From Cunninghamia lanceolata (lineage: Eukaryota; Streptophyta; Pinopsida; Cupressales; Cupressaceae): a stretch of 64,000 bases of DNA. Within the stretch, counting starts at the first letter, position 1, and every line of letters begins with the position of its first letter. Below are positions 45,096-57,887 of this stretch, one piece after another. Location of the stretch: the NCBI GenBank assembly GCA_027924645.1, contig BSBN01000297.1, positions 7,254,001 to 7,318,000 on the forward strand, read 5' to 3'. The notes beneath the pieces are model-generated. The model made no database searches and was not told the origin of the DNA. It saw nothing but the letters and a program-made list of their open reading frames with translations. The position numbers were made by a program, and so were the translations under genes.

Positions 45096-45299
45096 ACGAG
45101 AGACACTATGCTAGGTTGACACTATAGATAGGATATGGGATAAAACCTTGGTTGACAAGGCAACAAAAGAGATAGAGTATCAAGCCATGATAGGTTACCG
45201 TTATGATTTTATTATGGAACAGATATGGATCAAATGGGACACGAGTGAAGGAAGAATGGACACAAGGTGATTGGTTTCCCAAAGATGGAAGAAGCAGTT

Positions 45300-45445
45300 T
45301 ATCACAAGTAACGCCCATTTACCAGGTTTTCACCATTTGCTTTTATTTTCACAAAAGCTAGAAAGTACACATGACGCCTGTTTGCCAAGTTTTCATCATG
45401 ATACCTATCCAAGGTGCCTGTTTGCCAGGTTTTCACCATAGGACA
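45300..45445. repeat. Short tandem repeat GCCTGTTTGCCAGGTTTTCACCAT-type
   Basis: Three units of GCC(T/C)...TTTGCCA(G/A)GTTTTCA(C/T)CAT at ~45313, 45372 and 45415. A matching block stands at the same place beside T1 integrase (12298-12380). Confidence 0.6.
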
Positions 45446-45519
45446 AGTTTTTGTATTTTTCTAATTTTTTTTTTGGTATTTTTTTGTGTTTTATGCCCCC
45501 CTTACATTGGGGTTCTCTT

Positions 45520-46620
45520 AGGTATAGAACCGATGAAGATGCATGCTGTTGATTGGGTCATCAAACAACTCACCCTCTGATGTTGCTAACTGATATGCCC
45601 CCAATCCATAAGCATCTACGATCACATAAGGCCCAAGCCAGTTGGATTCAAACTTACCTTTCTTTTCCCGATCTTGTTGATTGCAAGGGTTCTCCTTAAG
45701 TACTAGATCTCTAACTTTAAAGACTCTTGGGCGGACTCTATGGTTGTAGCTTCATGACATCATTTGTTGATATGCTTTGAGATGATCAAAGGCTTTCTGT
45801 CTCCTTTCCTCTAGCAACTCTGTATTCTTCATCTATTATGAGACCTTTTAACGACACCTTGAGAGATGGTAACTTGACCTCAATGGGGAGGATAGCTTCT
45901 GAGCCATAGACATGGGCATAGGGGGTAGCACCTGTGGGAGTGTGTATACTGGTTCTGTAGGCCCACAAAGTGGGATTGAGTTGGATGTGCCAATCATGGC
46001 CAACATCGTTGACTGTCTTCTTGAGGAGTTTCAAGATGGTCTTGTTGGATGCTTCTGCTTGGCCATTGCCTTGGGGGTAATAGGGTGTGGAGAAATAGTG
46101 TTGGATTTTGAATAGGTCACAGAGTTCATGGACATCCTAGTTTTTGAAGGGTCTTCCATTATCCATGATAATGGATTAGGGAATTTTGTATCTGCAAATG
46201 AGGTAATTAAGGATGAATGTGGAGATTTATTTGCCTGTGATGGTGGTGAGGGGGACAGATTCAATCCACTTAGTAAAGTACTCAGTGGCGGTTATTATGA
46301 ATTTGTGGCTGTTGGATAATAGAGGATGGAGTTTTCACACAAGGTCGAGTCCCCATTGACAAAAGGGCCAAGGTGTCATTAAAGGTCTCAACTCTTGAGC
46401 TGGTGCATGTATCAGGTTCCTGTGTATCTAGCACTGCTTGCATTTCTTTACAAATTGATATGAATCCATTTCCATGTTTGGCCAATAATAACCCAAACGC
46501 ATGAGTTTCTTAGCTAAGGAAGAACCACTAGAGTGTGTTCTGAAAATCCCTTCATGTACATCTTGTAAGGTAGTTTGGGATTCATCTCGTTCTAAACAAC
46601 AGAGTAAAGTACCATCTAGA
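45520..46620 (-). pseudogene. T2 integrase
   Basis: Minus strand: core with WPFCQWGLDLV (first Asp) near 46350, FIITATEYFTKWIESVPLT, SIIMDNGRPFKN (second Asp) near 46150 and YYPQGNGQAEASNKTIL (Glu) near 46070, then LKKTVNDVGHDWH, WAYRTSIHTPTGATPY, YGSEAILPIEV. All three D,D,E catalytic residues are readable although separated by stops. Left of 45786 a degraded C-terminal region matches T1 12424-12786. Integrase would insert the cDNA; here the frame is broken at least five times. Confidence 0.85.
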
Positions 46621-46859
46621 CCACGTCGGTATAGGTGTCAACAATAATGGTATAATGAGAGGTTTGGAGTATAAAGGTTTGTCATTGGTTTGAACATAAG
46701 TCAGGTGGGAGGGTGTTGTCCTTGAGGTAAGTGTAAACCTTACCGTACCAAGGTGAATCAGATCCAACTAACAGGCATATGGAATGGGTTTCAGGAAGAT
46801 CATAAGCTAGTTGCTAAATTGATTCCACTAAGAACACGTATAGTGACTCATTCTCTGGT

Positions 46860-47340
46860 ATTTCGAGAAGAGAGGCAATGGTTGCCATGGCATCTACTGC
46901 TTTGTTTTCAATACGAGGTATCTGCTTGAAGAGATAATCACAAAGTATTCCTTAAAGTCTTCGACCATCCACTTTTAGGGGACAAGCTTCTCATCTTTGG
47001 TTTGGTAATCGTCATTGACCTGATTGATCACTAGTTGAGAATCACCATAGACATGTAGCTCTTTGATTTTCCATTCTGTTGCCATTTTGAGGCCAATGAC
47101 CAAGGCTTCATATTCTACTATGTTGTTGGTGCATGGAAATAATAGATGGTAAGACTTCGGTATGGTATTGCCATGAGGAGTTACAAACAAAATTCTTGCC
47201 CCCGATCCATGGTTTGTGTAGGACCCATCAAAGTAAAGTTTCCAAGAATGTGTTGACACATTAAATAAGGACTCATCTGGAAACTCAAATTTCATTGGTG
47301 TGGCATCCTATAGTGGTGCATCTTCTAACTAATCAACAAT
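46860..47340 (-). pseudogene. T2 second (archaeal-like) RNase H
   Basis: 106 codons open (47295-46975) plus degraded ends: LYFDGSYTNHGSGA (Asp), NNIVEYEALVIGL (Glu), VYGDSQLVINQ (Asp) and, further left, AVDAMATIASLL (Asp). It is placed between the Gypsy RNase H and integrase, the diagnostic Tat-lineage arrangement. In T2 all four acidic positions survive, unlike T1. Confidence 0.85.
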
Positions 47341-47499
47341 GACTTGCCCCTTGATAGCCTTTCTGTCTACATACTCAATGTCATATTCACTTAGGAGCAT
47401 TACCCATTTGGCTAGGTGACCTGTTAGAGCTGCTTTGCTTAGTAGGTACTTTAGTGGATCTATTATTGCAATAAGTTTGACTAGATGTACTAGCATATA

Positions 47500-48620
47500 A
47501 TGTCAGATTTTTTGGGGAGCAAAAACTACTGCAAGACATGATCTTTCTATCTAAGAGTATTGCAACTCATAGCCCACCAATGTGTGACTAATGTAGTAGA
47601 TGGCTCTTTCTTTATTTTCATAATCTTGTTGTGCTAGAAGGGCCCCAAGACCTATTGGTGTAGCAGATATATATAGTAACAATGGTTTCCCTTGGATAGG
47701 AGGCATGAGAATGGGTGGATTCATAAGATACTCTTTGAGTTTGTTGAATGCCTCTTCGCATTTCTCATCCCATCTAAATAGGAGATGACTGAAGGGTTGA
47801 CACTTGTCCGCCAATTGTGATATGAACCTATGGATTGCTTGTAGTTTGCCCTGTAGAGATCTTAGTTAAGTAAGATTCTTGGGTGATGGCATGTCCATAA
47901 TAGCCTTGACTTTGGTGGGGTCCACCTCTCTTCCATTTGTTGATACAATAAAACCTAGGAGCTTGCCTGAGGTGACTCCAAACACACACTTCTTTGGGTT
48001 CAACCTGACTTTGAATTGTTCCAGTCTCTGAAAAACTTTCTCTAACACATCTAGGTGTGATTCTCTTGTGAGTGACTTTGCAAGGATATCGTCTACATAA
48101 TCTTCCATGGTGACGTGCATCATATCATAGAATATAGTGGTCATAGCACATTGATATGTGGCTCCTGCGTTCTTTAGCCCAAATGGCATGACATTCTAGC
48201 AGAAAGTGCCCCAAGGACAAGTAAGAGCTATCTTATACTGGTCTTTCGGTGCTATCCTAATCTGATTATATCCTGAGAAGCCATCCATGAGAGATAACAT
48301 GGTATGCCCTATTGTTAAGTCGACTATGATATCTATATTTGGCAACAGAAAATCATCCTTGCGGCAAGCTTTGTTTAGATCTCTAAAATCATTGCATAGT
48401 TTAACTTGGCCATTAGGTTTGGACACAGGTACTATGTTGGAGACCCATTTCGGATAGTCTATAGCTCTGATGAACCCTACATCCAATAGTTTCTTGAGTT
48501 CTTCTTTTACAAGTAGTGCAATGTGTGGATGCATCTTTCTAAGCTTTTGTTTCATTGGTTTCACTCCTGGGTCTAGTGGAAGGTGATGTAGAATCAAATT
48601 TGGATCTAGCCCCAGCATAT
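47500..48620 (-). pseudogene. T2 reverse transcriptase and Gypsy RNase H
   Basis: Minus strand: RT entry LLVKEELKKLLDVGFIRA, WVSNIVPVSKPNGQV, KACRKDDFLLPN, LMDGFSGYNQIRIAP (48560-48220); a stop near 48196; MPFGLKNAGATYQCAMTTIF and catalytic EDYVDDILAKS (48189-48090); LNPKKCVFGV, thumb to 47866; then RNase H with LLLYISATPIGLGALLAQ and IYYISHTLVGYEL (47814-47551). Full domain order and the YVDD box are preserved; three or more stops inactivate it. Confidence 0.9.
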
Positions 48621-49930
48621 ATGTGTATGACCAAGCAAAACTGACTTGCTTTCTCTTGAAGAATGGTACAAACTTAGTCTTTTCTGGTGGGGTTAGAGAC
48701 TTAGCAAAGTGAATGATCTTGGGATGTTCCTTTGTTCCAATGTTAATAGGTTCTGTGGGTTCCACAACAATCTGAGACTTCTCCTGGTGCATGTTGTCAG
48801 GGAGAGTGTCAAGCCTTCCATCATCAAGTGCCATAGTTGGGTTTTCACCATTGGATGCATCATTTCTTTTTACTGTTTTGGGATCTGACATTGCCACAGA
48901 GCGATTTTCACTGTCAAATCTAGTTTTTATTTTGATATTTTTGTGACTGGAAGGCTTGGCACCCTCTCTAAAATAAGCCATAGTATTAAGTTCAATGGTG
49001 AACCTAGTTTTATGATCTCCTTTAGGTAGGTGGTCCCTAAGTTCCATGTAGTCAATATAGGCATCATCGTTTTGGAACATATCTAGTTGTGGGGTTCCTT
49101 GTAGATCCCAGTCAATAAGTTTAGGATGTACAAGGGGAGGGAGTCAGAGGATAGATCTAATCCGTTGATAGTTTGAATGGATATGCTAGGAGTATTGGTA
49201 GGGAGAGTGTTTGGGATGGTACTTTCCTCTAAATTGTTTATTGCGATAGAACTTGAACCTTCCTCAAAAGTCGTATTCTCAGGGATAGGCAAATCACACT
49301 CTAATGGCCTATTCAATAGTGTTTGTACCTCACGGTAGGGGCTATAAGTTTGATGGTAACAACCTCTTTGTCATCGTAGGAATGCTCTGTTAGCTCATCC
49401 CACTCATATTCATTGGAATCTGTGTCACTATCCTTTTGAAGTGTATGGATCATTTCCACAAGACAAGCATTTTCTTTAGCTTTGCCCTTATCTTTATATC
49501 CTAGACCTTTTGTAGTTCTAGCCAATGAGGATGAAGAAGGTTGAATGGGTTCTATGATTCCTTCTTTTCTTGGGTCGATGGGGCCTTGTCCTTCATAACC
49601 CATTCTGTGTAGGATAGATTCACCTCACCTATAGATTTATGTTGGGAGCTTAGGTGGTTCTTGTTGTATGTTTTATTCTTCTTCAGTGTAGAGCCATTGT
49701 AGGATATCTCTTTCCTCTGTTTCATCTGATAGGGTCCCCCATTTGACAAAGGGAGTTGTGGGAGCTGTACGAGGAACAGATGACTTTGGAAAATGCTTGG
49801 GTCGCCTAAAGGATATAGGAGATAGAGGCAATTTGGCTAGATTGGGGCTGTGCTCAATGGAGTATTCCCCTACTCCCTTTTCTTTGATGGTAAGTTTCTA
49901 CTCCTTGGGCTTGGATGAGGAAGCTCCAGA
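48621..49930 (-). pseudogene. T2 protease-RT linker region
   Basis: Acidic, Ser/Thr-rich polyprotein spacer (e.g. SDTDSNEYEWDELTEHSYDD at ~49430-49370; FAKSLTPPEKTKFVPFFKRK near 48690). T1 has the same spacer, and T3 a similar acidic one. No catalytic domain. Confidence 0.6.
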
Positions 49931-49942
49931 GGTAGAATCATG

Positions 49943-50430
49943 CTATGGGGTAGGCGATGTAGATGCTCTATTATTTGGTATGATGCAATTAGGTTTTGAA
50001 AGGACAGAGTTGCAATGCTGAAAGGGGTCAGGATCACCTTGGATGGTGACTTGCTTGCCGTTATGAGGGAATTTTATGCATTGGTGATAGGTAGAAGGCA
50101 CAGGTTTCATGGCATGAATCCATGGTCTACCTAGAAGAATATTATAGGCTAGCTCCATATCACAACGTCTTTTATCATCGGTCCCACTTGTATGGGTAAT
50201 ACCACTGTTCCTTTGGTAGTTCTCTCCTCTTCATCATAGGCTTTGATAGTAATCTTCTTCCTTGGGTCAACTATATTTTTAGAGAACCCCAATGTAAGGA
50301 CCAGCTTCAGGGTGCAAATATTTAAACTAGCTCCTCCATCAATGAGAACCCTCTTGATGTGGTACTTATGGATGAAGGTGACAATATGTAAAGGGGTGTT
50401 ATGAGGTTGACACTAAGAGGTCATCTTGTT
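49943..50430 (-). pseudogene. T2 aspartic protease
   Basis: The catalytic start (HIKRVLIDGGASLNICTL) is readable near 50375-50320 in one frame, followed by [12 protein letters not shown]; the second half is open at 50158-49943: [39 protein letters not shown]. The D-G-G active site is kept. A frame break between the halves disables it. Confidence 0.8.
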
Positions 50431-50659
50431 CGGTAAATGATATGGTACTTGAGGAGGTTAGATTACCTACCACAACATGCATGTTCTCTTGGGCCAAGTT
50501 AGTGGGTATAGTTGCTTCCACTAAGGCTTTATCAAGAATCTCCTTGTGGGAAGGAGATAGACACAACAACTCTAAGATAGAAATGTGGGTCGGAATCTTT
50601 CGTAGTTGGTCTATGACACTATACTGATGAAAGTTGGACTAAGAAGGTGACAACCTTGG

Positions 50660-52474
50660 AGGAATGATATTCAATGTTACCTTACCACTACGGGTGATGA
50701 TACTGTAATCAGTTCTATTGGGCTCTAATTGTTGGTTGGGAGTAACCACATTGATTTGCAATATGTGCTCTGTTATGCAATTGATGGTATAATCGAATGA
50801 CACACTTGCATAATTAGTATTATTATTTCCATTATTCTAATTTTTCCTATTGCAGTGGTTGTTGTTGCCATTATTGTTGTTGTCGTTGTTGTTTCCATTG
50901 TTGTATGGCTTGTCATGATTGTGAAGCGGATCTTTGTAAGCCACATGTGTCTCATTAGAAGTATGTTGTTGAGCACCTCCTTGATTTTGATCAAGCACGT
51001 CTTGAATAACATGTTTGAGATGGATACAATTGTTGGTTGTATGTCCTCTTCCTCTATGATACTCACAATAGTCGGTGTCTTTCTAATAGTGAGGTTTTAT
51101 TTGAGGTTTGTAGTCGCTTGTTGGTGGTAGAGAGATTTCATTGTTGGCCAATAGCTTCCTTAATGTGGATTCTTGGGACTCACCCAGCAATGTGAACTTT
51201 CGCATTGGATTTGAGTTGAACCATGGTCTTGGCTCCTGAGAGAATGTTTTTTTGGGTGTAACATTGATTGCCTCTCCTTTGAGAGTGAATATTGGTTGTT
51301 GTTTGGGAGCCGCCACCTTGGCATCAACTACTCCATCGTTGATGACATTTTTATTCTTAGTCCAAAACTTTGATTTGTTAGTTGTGTAGTTGCAGGTAGG
51401 TGTGTCCTTGTATAACTTGATTTGTCCTTTGGCAATCATAGCTTTTTTGATGAACAATCCCATTTCAATGACTTTTGAAAATGAAGTAGGGCATTGAATT
51501 TGTATTTGGTAGCTAAGATCAGAGTTGAGGTTGTGGACAAACATCTCCATTAATTGCTTCTTGGGTACATCATATGAGCATTTTCTTGCTAGTTGTCTCC
51601 ACCTTTGTAGGAAGGAGGTGAATGATTTGCCACTCTTTTTCTTGGTGTTTCATAGGTCGAGCATGGAGACTTCGTGTTCAATATTGTACAAGAAGTGCGT
51701 GATGAATTTGTTGACTAACTCATCAAAAGTTTTGATGCCCGGTGGAAGCTGTGAGAACCACTCCATGGCTTGACTACTTAGAGATCTAGGGAATAGTCTC
51801 ATTAAGAAAGTCTCATTGTGAGCTACTTCCATGCATGCGGCGTTGAATTCCCTAATGTAATCTCTAGGGTCCCCTTTCCCTCTGTACTTGTCAAACTTAG
51901 GAACTTTGAATCAAAAGGGGAATGGTATCATGTTCAAACTTTTATCAAAGGGGTACAGTGCAATATCTTCCAAGGAGTATGTTTTAGTGTTTGTACCTAT
52001 CTTGAGATCCATCATTTGTTGTGTTAGACCCTCGATTTGTTTCCTCATTTCTTCCATAGGTGTGTTTGGGTCTATGACTTTCTCTCCTTTGTCTTCACTG
52101 TTGTGGTGTTCATGATTATCCTCTATGGTCTCTTTGAGTTTTCTTAGATCAAATTTAGCGAGGAGCTTAATTCCAAGACTTGCAAGATGATAAAAATACT
52201 TGTGAGGGTCCTCATGGAGCACTTTTTCAAGTAAGTGTTGGAATTTCTAATCTTGGAGGTGTCCTTGATAATCTTCGTGAGAGATTTCCTCATCACTATC
52301 ATGAGGGATGACATTACAGTCAGATATTCTGGTCATTTCAAGTTGCTTTTGGTATTGAGATCTAGTAAGAACCATGCAAGGTGATGTGGGATGCAGTGGG
52401 ATGAAACTAGAGATTTTGGCGAGATGCCGATGAAGATTGTTGAGAATAGGATACTTATGACAAGATTTGGACAA
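50660..52474 (-). pseudogene. T2 gag
   Basis: Minus strand: N-terminal part (52474-52247, MVLTRSQYQKQLE start possible in an adjacent frame), LLAKFDLRKLKETIEDNHEH; gag core EVAHNETFLMRLFPRSLSSQAMEW, FSQLPPGIKTFDELVNKF (51832-51650); second half MEMFVHNLNSDLSYQIQIQCPTSF (51550-51083); knuckle YCEYHRGRGHTTNNC (~51070-51030) with C-X2-H-X4-H-X4-C spacing; then an Asn-rich run (NNNDNNNNGNNN). The same order and motifs appear in T1, so this is one gag family. Several stops. Confidence 0.85.
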
Positions 52475-53780
52475 GGGACTCTTTCGATCAATGATTCCAA
52501 GTAAGATGGTTGATACAAGATGATAGCCACTAGTAAGGGTACTTGATACCTATCTTACTATGTAGGGACTAGTCGTGCACCAAGACCACTAGAGAAGTTA
52601 TGCGACTTACTAGGGTTACTTGAATACAAAATGATACGAAAAAGTGGCCTATGCTGATCTGATATGGGATACTTTGACTTTGGACTAGGGAGACCTGATA
52701 GAAGGTGAATGAGATGACCAACGAAAGAGAGATTTTGACACAAAATGGATGGAAAAGTGACTGCAAGGTAAGATCTGATCTCAGAACTTGGAACTAGACT
52801 GAAATGGGTACCTAGAAATGATAAGAATTTTCTCTCAAAGACTATGGAAGTGCTCATTGTCATGCATACGCTAAAATAGATGCACCGCAAAAATTGGTAA
52901 ATGCGCAACAAGTCAGCATAGAAGTGCCACACTGGTAAATTACAGATGCACCATAACAGGTTGTAAAAGCACTATAAGTCAGCATAGATGCACCACAAGT
53001 CAACACAAATGTGCAACAAAAGAGGATGAATGCGCCGCTCTAGTTTTTTCAATGATTTTTGCAAGTTTTTGGCAATTTTCTGATGTTTTTGGTATCTTTG
53101 GTTGCAAGAAGGTCTTTTTGATCTAATTTTATAAAATTATGGCAAGAAGACACAACAAACACAAAGAATGTTTTTATGGTTTTTTATTTTTTTGTGATTT
53201 TTTTTACTCTTTTTGGACTAAAAGAAAGCAAGTACAAACCTAGGTTTCCAAGGACAGTATAAAACCAAATTCTCACTATCTCTAGTGAAGCATCTTCGGG
53301 AGGTGATAATCACCCTTCCCTACACTAGATTATAGGGGTTTTTGGCCACTAAAACAAATGATGAGTAATAAAGGCGACCATTCGAGTGGTTATACATGCG
53401 ACAACACTACTCTCCATTATGGAGTCTCCCAGCCTATAAGGGTTACGCCTTGGAGGGTTTTGGGGGAGGTTGGTTGTCGGTATAACACAACTACACTCAT
53501 TGTTTGAAGCTTTCACTCCAAACACAATTTATTTATAGTGGCTTGGAAGGGCTTGGCATGTAGCCTATTACCACTTAGGGTAGTTCCTACTTGGATGAAC
53601 GGTATCCAAGAGCAGGCCCCTCTAAAAGAAAAACACATGCAAAAATGATATGTCTGACATTTTGGTCACCCAAGATAGGGGAGAACATAGGCTTGGTATC
53701 ATTCCCAAAACACAAAATATAGTGGTTCTTTTTCCCTAGTTAAAATGAGAAAAACTAGATGAGCTATCTACTTGGGCAAG
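52475..53780. repeat. T2 5' untranslated region with short GC(A/G)C-core repeats
   Basis: 52855-53045 repeats words like GATGCACCGCAA, AATGCGCAACAAG, GAAGTGCCACA and GATGCACCACAAG about every 20-25 bp. 53050-53780 has T-rich tracts, otherwise unremarkable. No gene. Confidence 0.55.
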
Positions 53781-54140
53781 CATAGAAATTTGTTAACTTT
53801 GAAGTGATAACAAGATAGCAATGGTTCAATTTTACCCAAATAGCAATGATGTGTTCAATTTTACCCAGATAGCATAGATTTGCTAACTTTAAAGTGATAA
53901 TCGAGATAGCAATGGTTCAATTTTACCTAGATAGCAATGATGTGTTCAATTTTTACCTAGATAGCACGGATTTGTTAACTTTGAAGTGATAATTGAGATA
54001 GCAATGGTTCAGTTTTACCCAGATAGTAATGATGTGTTCAATTTTTACCCAGATAGCATGGATTTGTTAACTTTGAAGTGATAATGAGATAGAAATGGTT
54101 CAGTTTATTTAGATAGCAATGTGTCTAACTATGAAAGATA
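53781..54140. repeat. 92-bp tandem repeat, four units, in T2 5' region
   Basis: Units begin at 53781, 53873, 53965 and 54057 (period exactly 92; the last is slightly shortened): CA(T/C)(A/G)GATTTGTTAACTTTGAAG, then GATAGCAATGGTTCAATTTTACC, then GATAGCAATGATGTGTTC. Each unit itself contains GATAGCAATG twice. Confidence 0.9.
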
Positions 54141-54359
54141 GCAATAGCAATGATTCAATTACCGCTTTCCTAGTTAAGACTATGTGAGATTTGCATGAGC
54201 ATCCATTTACTTTCCCATTAGAAATTGAAGTGTGAGTTTAACAAATGCAACTATATGATTCTAAACCAATACCTAACCTGCAAAATAGATCAAGAGGGTT
54301 CCTGTAAAAAGATGTCAGCGTTAGTGAAAGCTTCAAGAAACCCCTAAAAATTACTGCCT

Positions 54360-54600
54360 AGATCAGATGCACAACTTTAGAGACTGAATGCATAGAAACA
54401 AAGATCAGAAGTGCTGTAGTACATATGCACTAAGACAGAGGTCAAAAATTTAGGAAAATAGTGTATATGCGCTGAAATGACAGATATGCCGGAACAGACA
54501 ACAGGTGCACTAGATCGGAGACTGTATGTGCCGAAGGAATGTATGCATCGTAATAGATAGCTGATGCATGTTAGGATGTGTCAGATGCATAATTTCTTCC
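54360..54600. repeat. Short ATGCRC-type repeat array beside T2 5' LTR
   Basis: Words such as AGATGCACAAC, TATGCACTAAGAC, TATGCGCTGAAATG and TATGTGCCGAAGG recur every ~25 bp between the 92-bp repeats and the LTR. Confidence 0.5.
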
Positions 54601-54656
54601 TGTGTATGGCTTTCTAAAACACAAAAACTCAGTTTTTGGGTTAAATTTGGGGCTAG

Positions 54657-54674
54657 GCCCCATGGTGGGCACCA
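54657..54674 (-). other. T2 primer-binding-site candidate
   Basis: The minus strand reads TGGTGCCCACCATGGGGC four bases inside the 5' LTR; starting TGG it can pair with a tRNA ending in CCA. I have not assigned the tRNA. Confidence 0.6.
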
Positions 54675-54678
54675 AAAA

Positions 54679-55789
54679 TGTTAAGGAAAAATTGGATTCA
54701 AATGAATAATCAATATATCAATATCAAAATACCCAAAACTCAACAAAATATAGAAACAAAGAGATCAATCAAACAAAAGAACTTCAAAAAACCTTCGCAA
54801 ACCTCAAAGCTTCATAGCTTCCGTTGATTGCCTATCTCAATCGATCTTGCATGTATGAATAAGGCCTTCAGAGAGTGCACTTCCTTGCTATTCCAAGATT
54901 GTCAATGGAGAATGGCTATGATAATGCTTTGTAATGAAGATGAGCTTCACAACAATGATAGTAGTATGGTAGTAAGGAGTGTGATCACAAGCAATGAAGG
55001 AATTGGTGCCAAAGGCATGCTATAATTCCTGCAGGGTAATAATACTTAAAGCTTGGATGAATGAAATGGAGGAATAGGGTTCAATTTATAGACTTGTGAA
55101 AGAGAAGATCAACGGTATAGAATGGTTGAGGAATATGCACGAATAGGAAGAAGACAAGTGTCACACAAAAGTTGTTTTATTTGAGTTAACTGCTTTCTTT
55201 TCTAAAGATAAGACATGATTTTCATAAATTAGAAAGTTTTTTTCTAATTTAAGAGATATTGATAAAAACAAAATTGATTGAATAGATAACTCAACTTGAC
55301 ATTTGCTTTTGCATGATTTGAGAGAAATTAAATAATAAATTATTTATTTTTGTGTGCATGAAGAAGAAGACTCATTTTTAGAAGATTTGGAAGATATTTG
55401 AAGATAAGAAAGCAAATTAAATAAATAGATTTATTTAATTGTTGTGCATGATTTGGAAGAATAAATAAATTATTTGATTGTATTTTATTTTTGGAGATTG
55501 AGAGGATTTAAATAAATTTGATTGATTTATTTAAATTTGGAGGAATGATTTGACTTTAATTAAATAATTAAGAATTATTTAATTGTTTGGAAGAATTTAA
55601 ATTGAATAAAGGATTTTATTAATTTTGACTTTAGAAGAGGTAATTAAATATTTTGATATTTAATTAATTTAGAGGAATATGAATCAAATAAATAAATTTG
55701 TTTATTTATTTATTGATAGAGGAATTAGAATGAAATACATATTAAGAATATTTATTTAGATACAGTCGTGTCATTTTTAGGTGTATACA
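54679..55789 (-). repeat. T2 5' LTR (1111 bp)
   Basis: TGTTAAGG...GTGTATACA. Uninterrupted partner of the split LTR at 29095-30164/37496-37546; it shows the empty site of the chromovirus insertion (GAAATACATATTAAG). Confidence 0.92.
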
Positions 55790-56437
55790 ACACACATTTC
55801 ATTATTTCCATCATTGCATTTGTTAGTGGTTTTCTCTAGTATAGATTATCTTTACTAGGCCTCATATTCCCAAAATCATCATTACTATTCCCCTTTTACA
55901 TTCCCAACAATTTCAAATAAAGTCAAACTTTAAGATTTATACCAATCCCAATCTTTACCATCATAGAATCAAGTCTAAGAAAAGAAAGATTTCAAACCTA
56001 TAGTACCTCATAGAAGCTAACAAATAGATCTTCCCTAGTCCTTCTTGGTGAGAAGGAAGTCTTAGGAGTCAGTTATCCTTTTGATGTCACTTAGTCTCTC
56101 ACTCACCTAGCAAAAAACATCAGGGGGTGAAAACTTTGCAAAGCAAATAAAAAAGAAAAAAAAAAGACAACAAATATATATGAGCAAAAATAGAAAAGAA
56201 AATGAAAGAATTTTTTTTTTATGTCCATACTCTCAGATGAATAAAAACTAAGATCAAATTTATGAGGGTGACATCCCATTAGAGAAAGAAAAAATAAATA
56301 AATAAATAAAAAGAAGAGAGATAGAGAGAGAGCACACGCACCAATTAGGTAAAGCTAAGAGTCTAGTTGTTTTCTAGTGCCATCTTTCATCGATGAGATT
56401 TTCCCTTACCCTAGGTCTAACCTGTTGATAATGAATC
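55790..56437. other. Non-coding stretch right of T2
   Basis: A-rich; (AAAT)n at ~56288-56312 and a GA-rich run near 56313-56333. No gene recognised. Confidence 0.35.
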
Positions 56438-56544
56438 TGTTCAAAGAAAGAATTTTTGTTTAGAACAAGATGCAAATGTGAAGGAAAGGTATGTAATGTT
56501 ATCATAGATAGTGGAAGCACTGATAACGTCATTGTTGATGCGTT
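56438..56544 (+). pseudogene. Gypsy-type aspartic protease fragment
   Basis: 35 codons in frame: FLFRTRCKCEGKVCNVIIDS followed by GSTDNVIVDAF. The D-S-G catalytic triad in an R.C...VC.VIIDSGS context is the retropepsin entry of a plant Ty3/gypsy polyprotein. Cut off at 56545 by dispersed repeat R, copy A. Confidence 0.7.
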
Positions 56545-57310
56545 TGTTAGTCACAACAAAAAGAAATAAAAGTTTACACTCAAACCTTTATTTATCTTAT
56601 GATGAATTAAAAAAGAATTCATAATCCCAAGTCTTCGATGATCGGGTCTTGATAGTCTGACATTACACAGATTTTGATGTGCAATTTTCTTTTCTAGTTT
56701 GGGGCCTTAAATCTGACTATTCTTCAAAGTTCTACAATATTTCTTTAGTTATCTAACTATCTGCACCTGTTCTGCATGTATTCTCCACAATCCCATTAAA
56801 TCTAACACTAATAAGCCTAGATTTAAGCAAATATGCATCAATTTGACCCTAATTCTTAGTAATTCACTTGACTTTATCCCTTATTTAAACTAACTATGAA
56901 GATATCCTTGGATTTGATTAGTTCTTCTGAAACTATCTCCAATTTGAATTGATCTTTGCTTCCACACCTTAAATTTACTCAAATATTGTGCAAATAAGCA
57001 TATATTTTACTACAATTTGCCATTATTTTTATGGATATTCATTATGATGTGCAATTCACTAAAATATGCTATGGATATGCAATTATTTATACTAATTCAA
57101 TATATTTTCTCTCTATTTGCTTGTTATTTATCATTATTTGTAGTTATTTATGATTATTATGAAATGAAATGTCAAAAGGCAGGGGTTTAGAGAATGCAAA
57201 TCCTAAAATTTCTAAACTTTGATTAATGGTCCACATACATATTCTGATACTTTCATGAAAAGGAGAGAAACCAAACCACGTTTTGCCAAGAATATCCACA
57301 ACTACTGTCA
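56545..57310 (+). repeat. Dispersed repeat R, copy A
   Basis: Starts TGTTAGTCACAAC and shares with 58422-59300 the blocks GAATTCATNATC, GTCTTGATAGTCTGACAT/GTCTTAATCTTCTGACAT, TTTGGGGCCTTA and GAGANAAACCAAACCA. More diverged than copies B and C. Confidence 0.65.
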
Positions 57311-57835
57311 CGTCCCATTTTTATGGACTATATTATTATTCTAGATTAGTGAACATTTACCATGATTGTTTTACTTTGATTAAGTTCCACATGTGAGAAG
57401 GTAATTATCATGATGTTATATTTACATAAATTAGAAAGTTGTTTTAAATATTAAATATTATAGATATGATTATGATGTTTTGCTTTGACTATGTTTTTGG
57501 GAACTAACCTATTGACATCAAGTTGAGTGCGAATGAATGCAGGTACTCGTCGAAGATGAGAACATGGTTAAGGTAGACGTGTTCTAGCCACTTGGCAAGA
57601 ACTATTTGAGATGGTTAACTTTGATGCAATCACACACTCACATAGTCTCATATTACATTTTGAATGGCTTATTATTATGCATCATTGTGTGGATATAAAT
57701 GTGATTGATGTTTAGATGCTTAGAAAATATGGTGTTTTAATTATTATAAAGATCCTTTTCGAATGCATGATTTAATTGTAGATATTAAAAGTTCTTTTGA
57801 TTATATTAAATGATGTATTTTAATTCAATTGGTGA

Positions 57836-57887
<52 letters not shown>

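Larger units (their letters stand above)
29095..55789 (-). mobile_element. Giant Tat-lineage LTR retrotransposon T2 (with nested chromovirus)
   Basis: LTRs at 29095-30164 + 37496-37546 (split) and 54679-55789; ~4% difference in the first ~520 bp by eye. Gag, protease, RT, two RNase H domains and integrase run right to left on the minus strand (52474 to ~45520), so the right LTR is the 5' one. The PBS-like site is at 54657-54674 and the purine tract beside 37546. Without the nested 7.3 kb insert the element is about 19.4 kb, within the size of giant Tat/Ogre-type elements. Between pol and the 3' LTR lies ~8 kb with an antisense PMD frame and several tandem arrays. All frames contain stops. No clear target duplication (ACATG versus ACACA). 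Confidence 0.85.
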
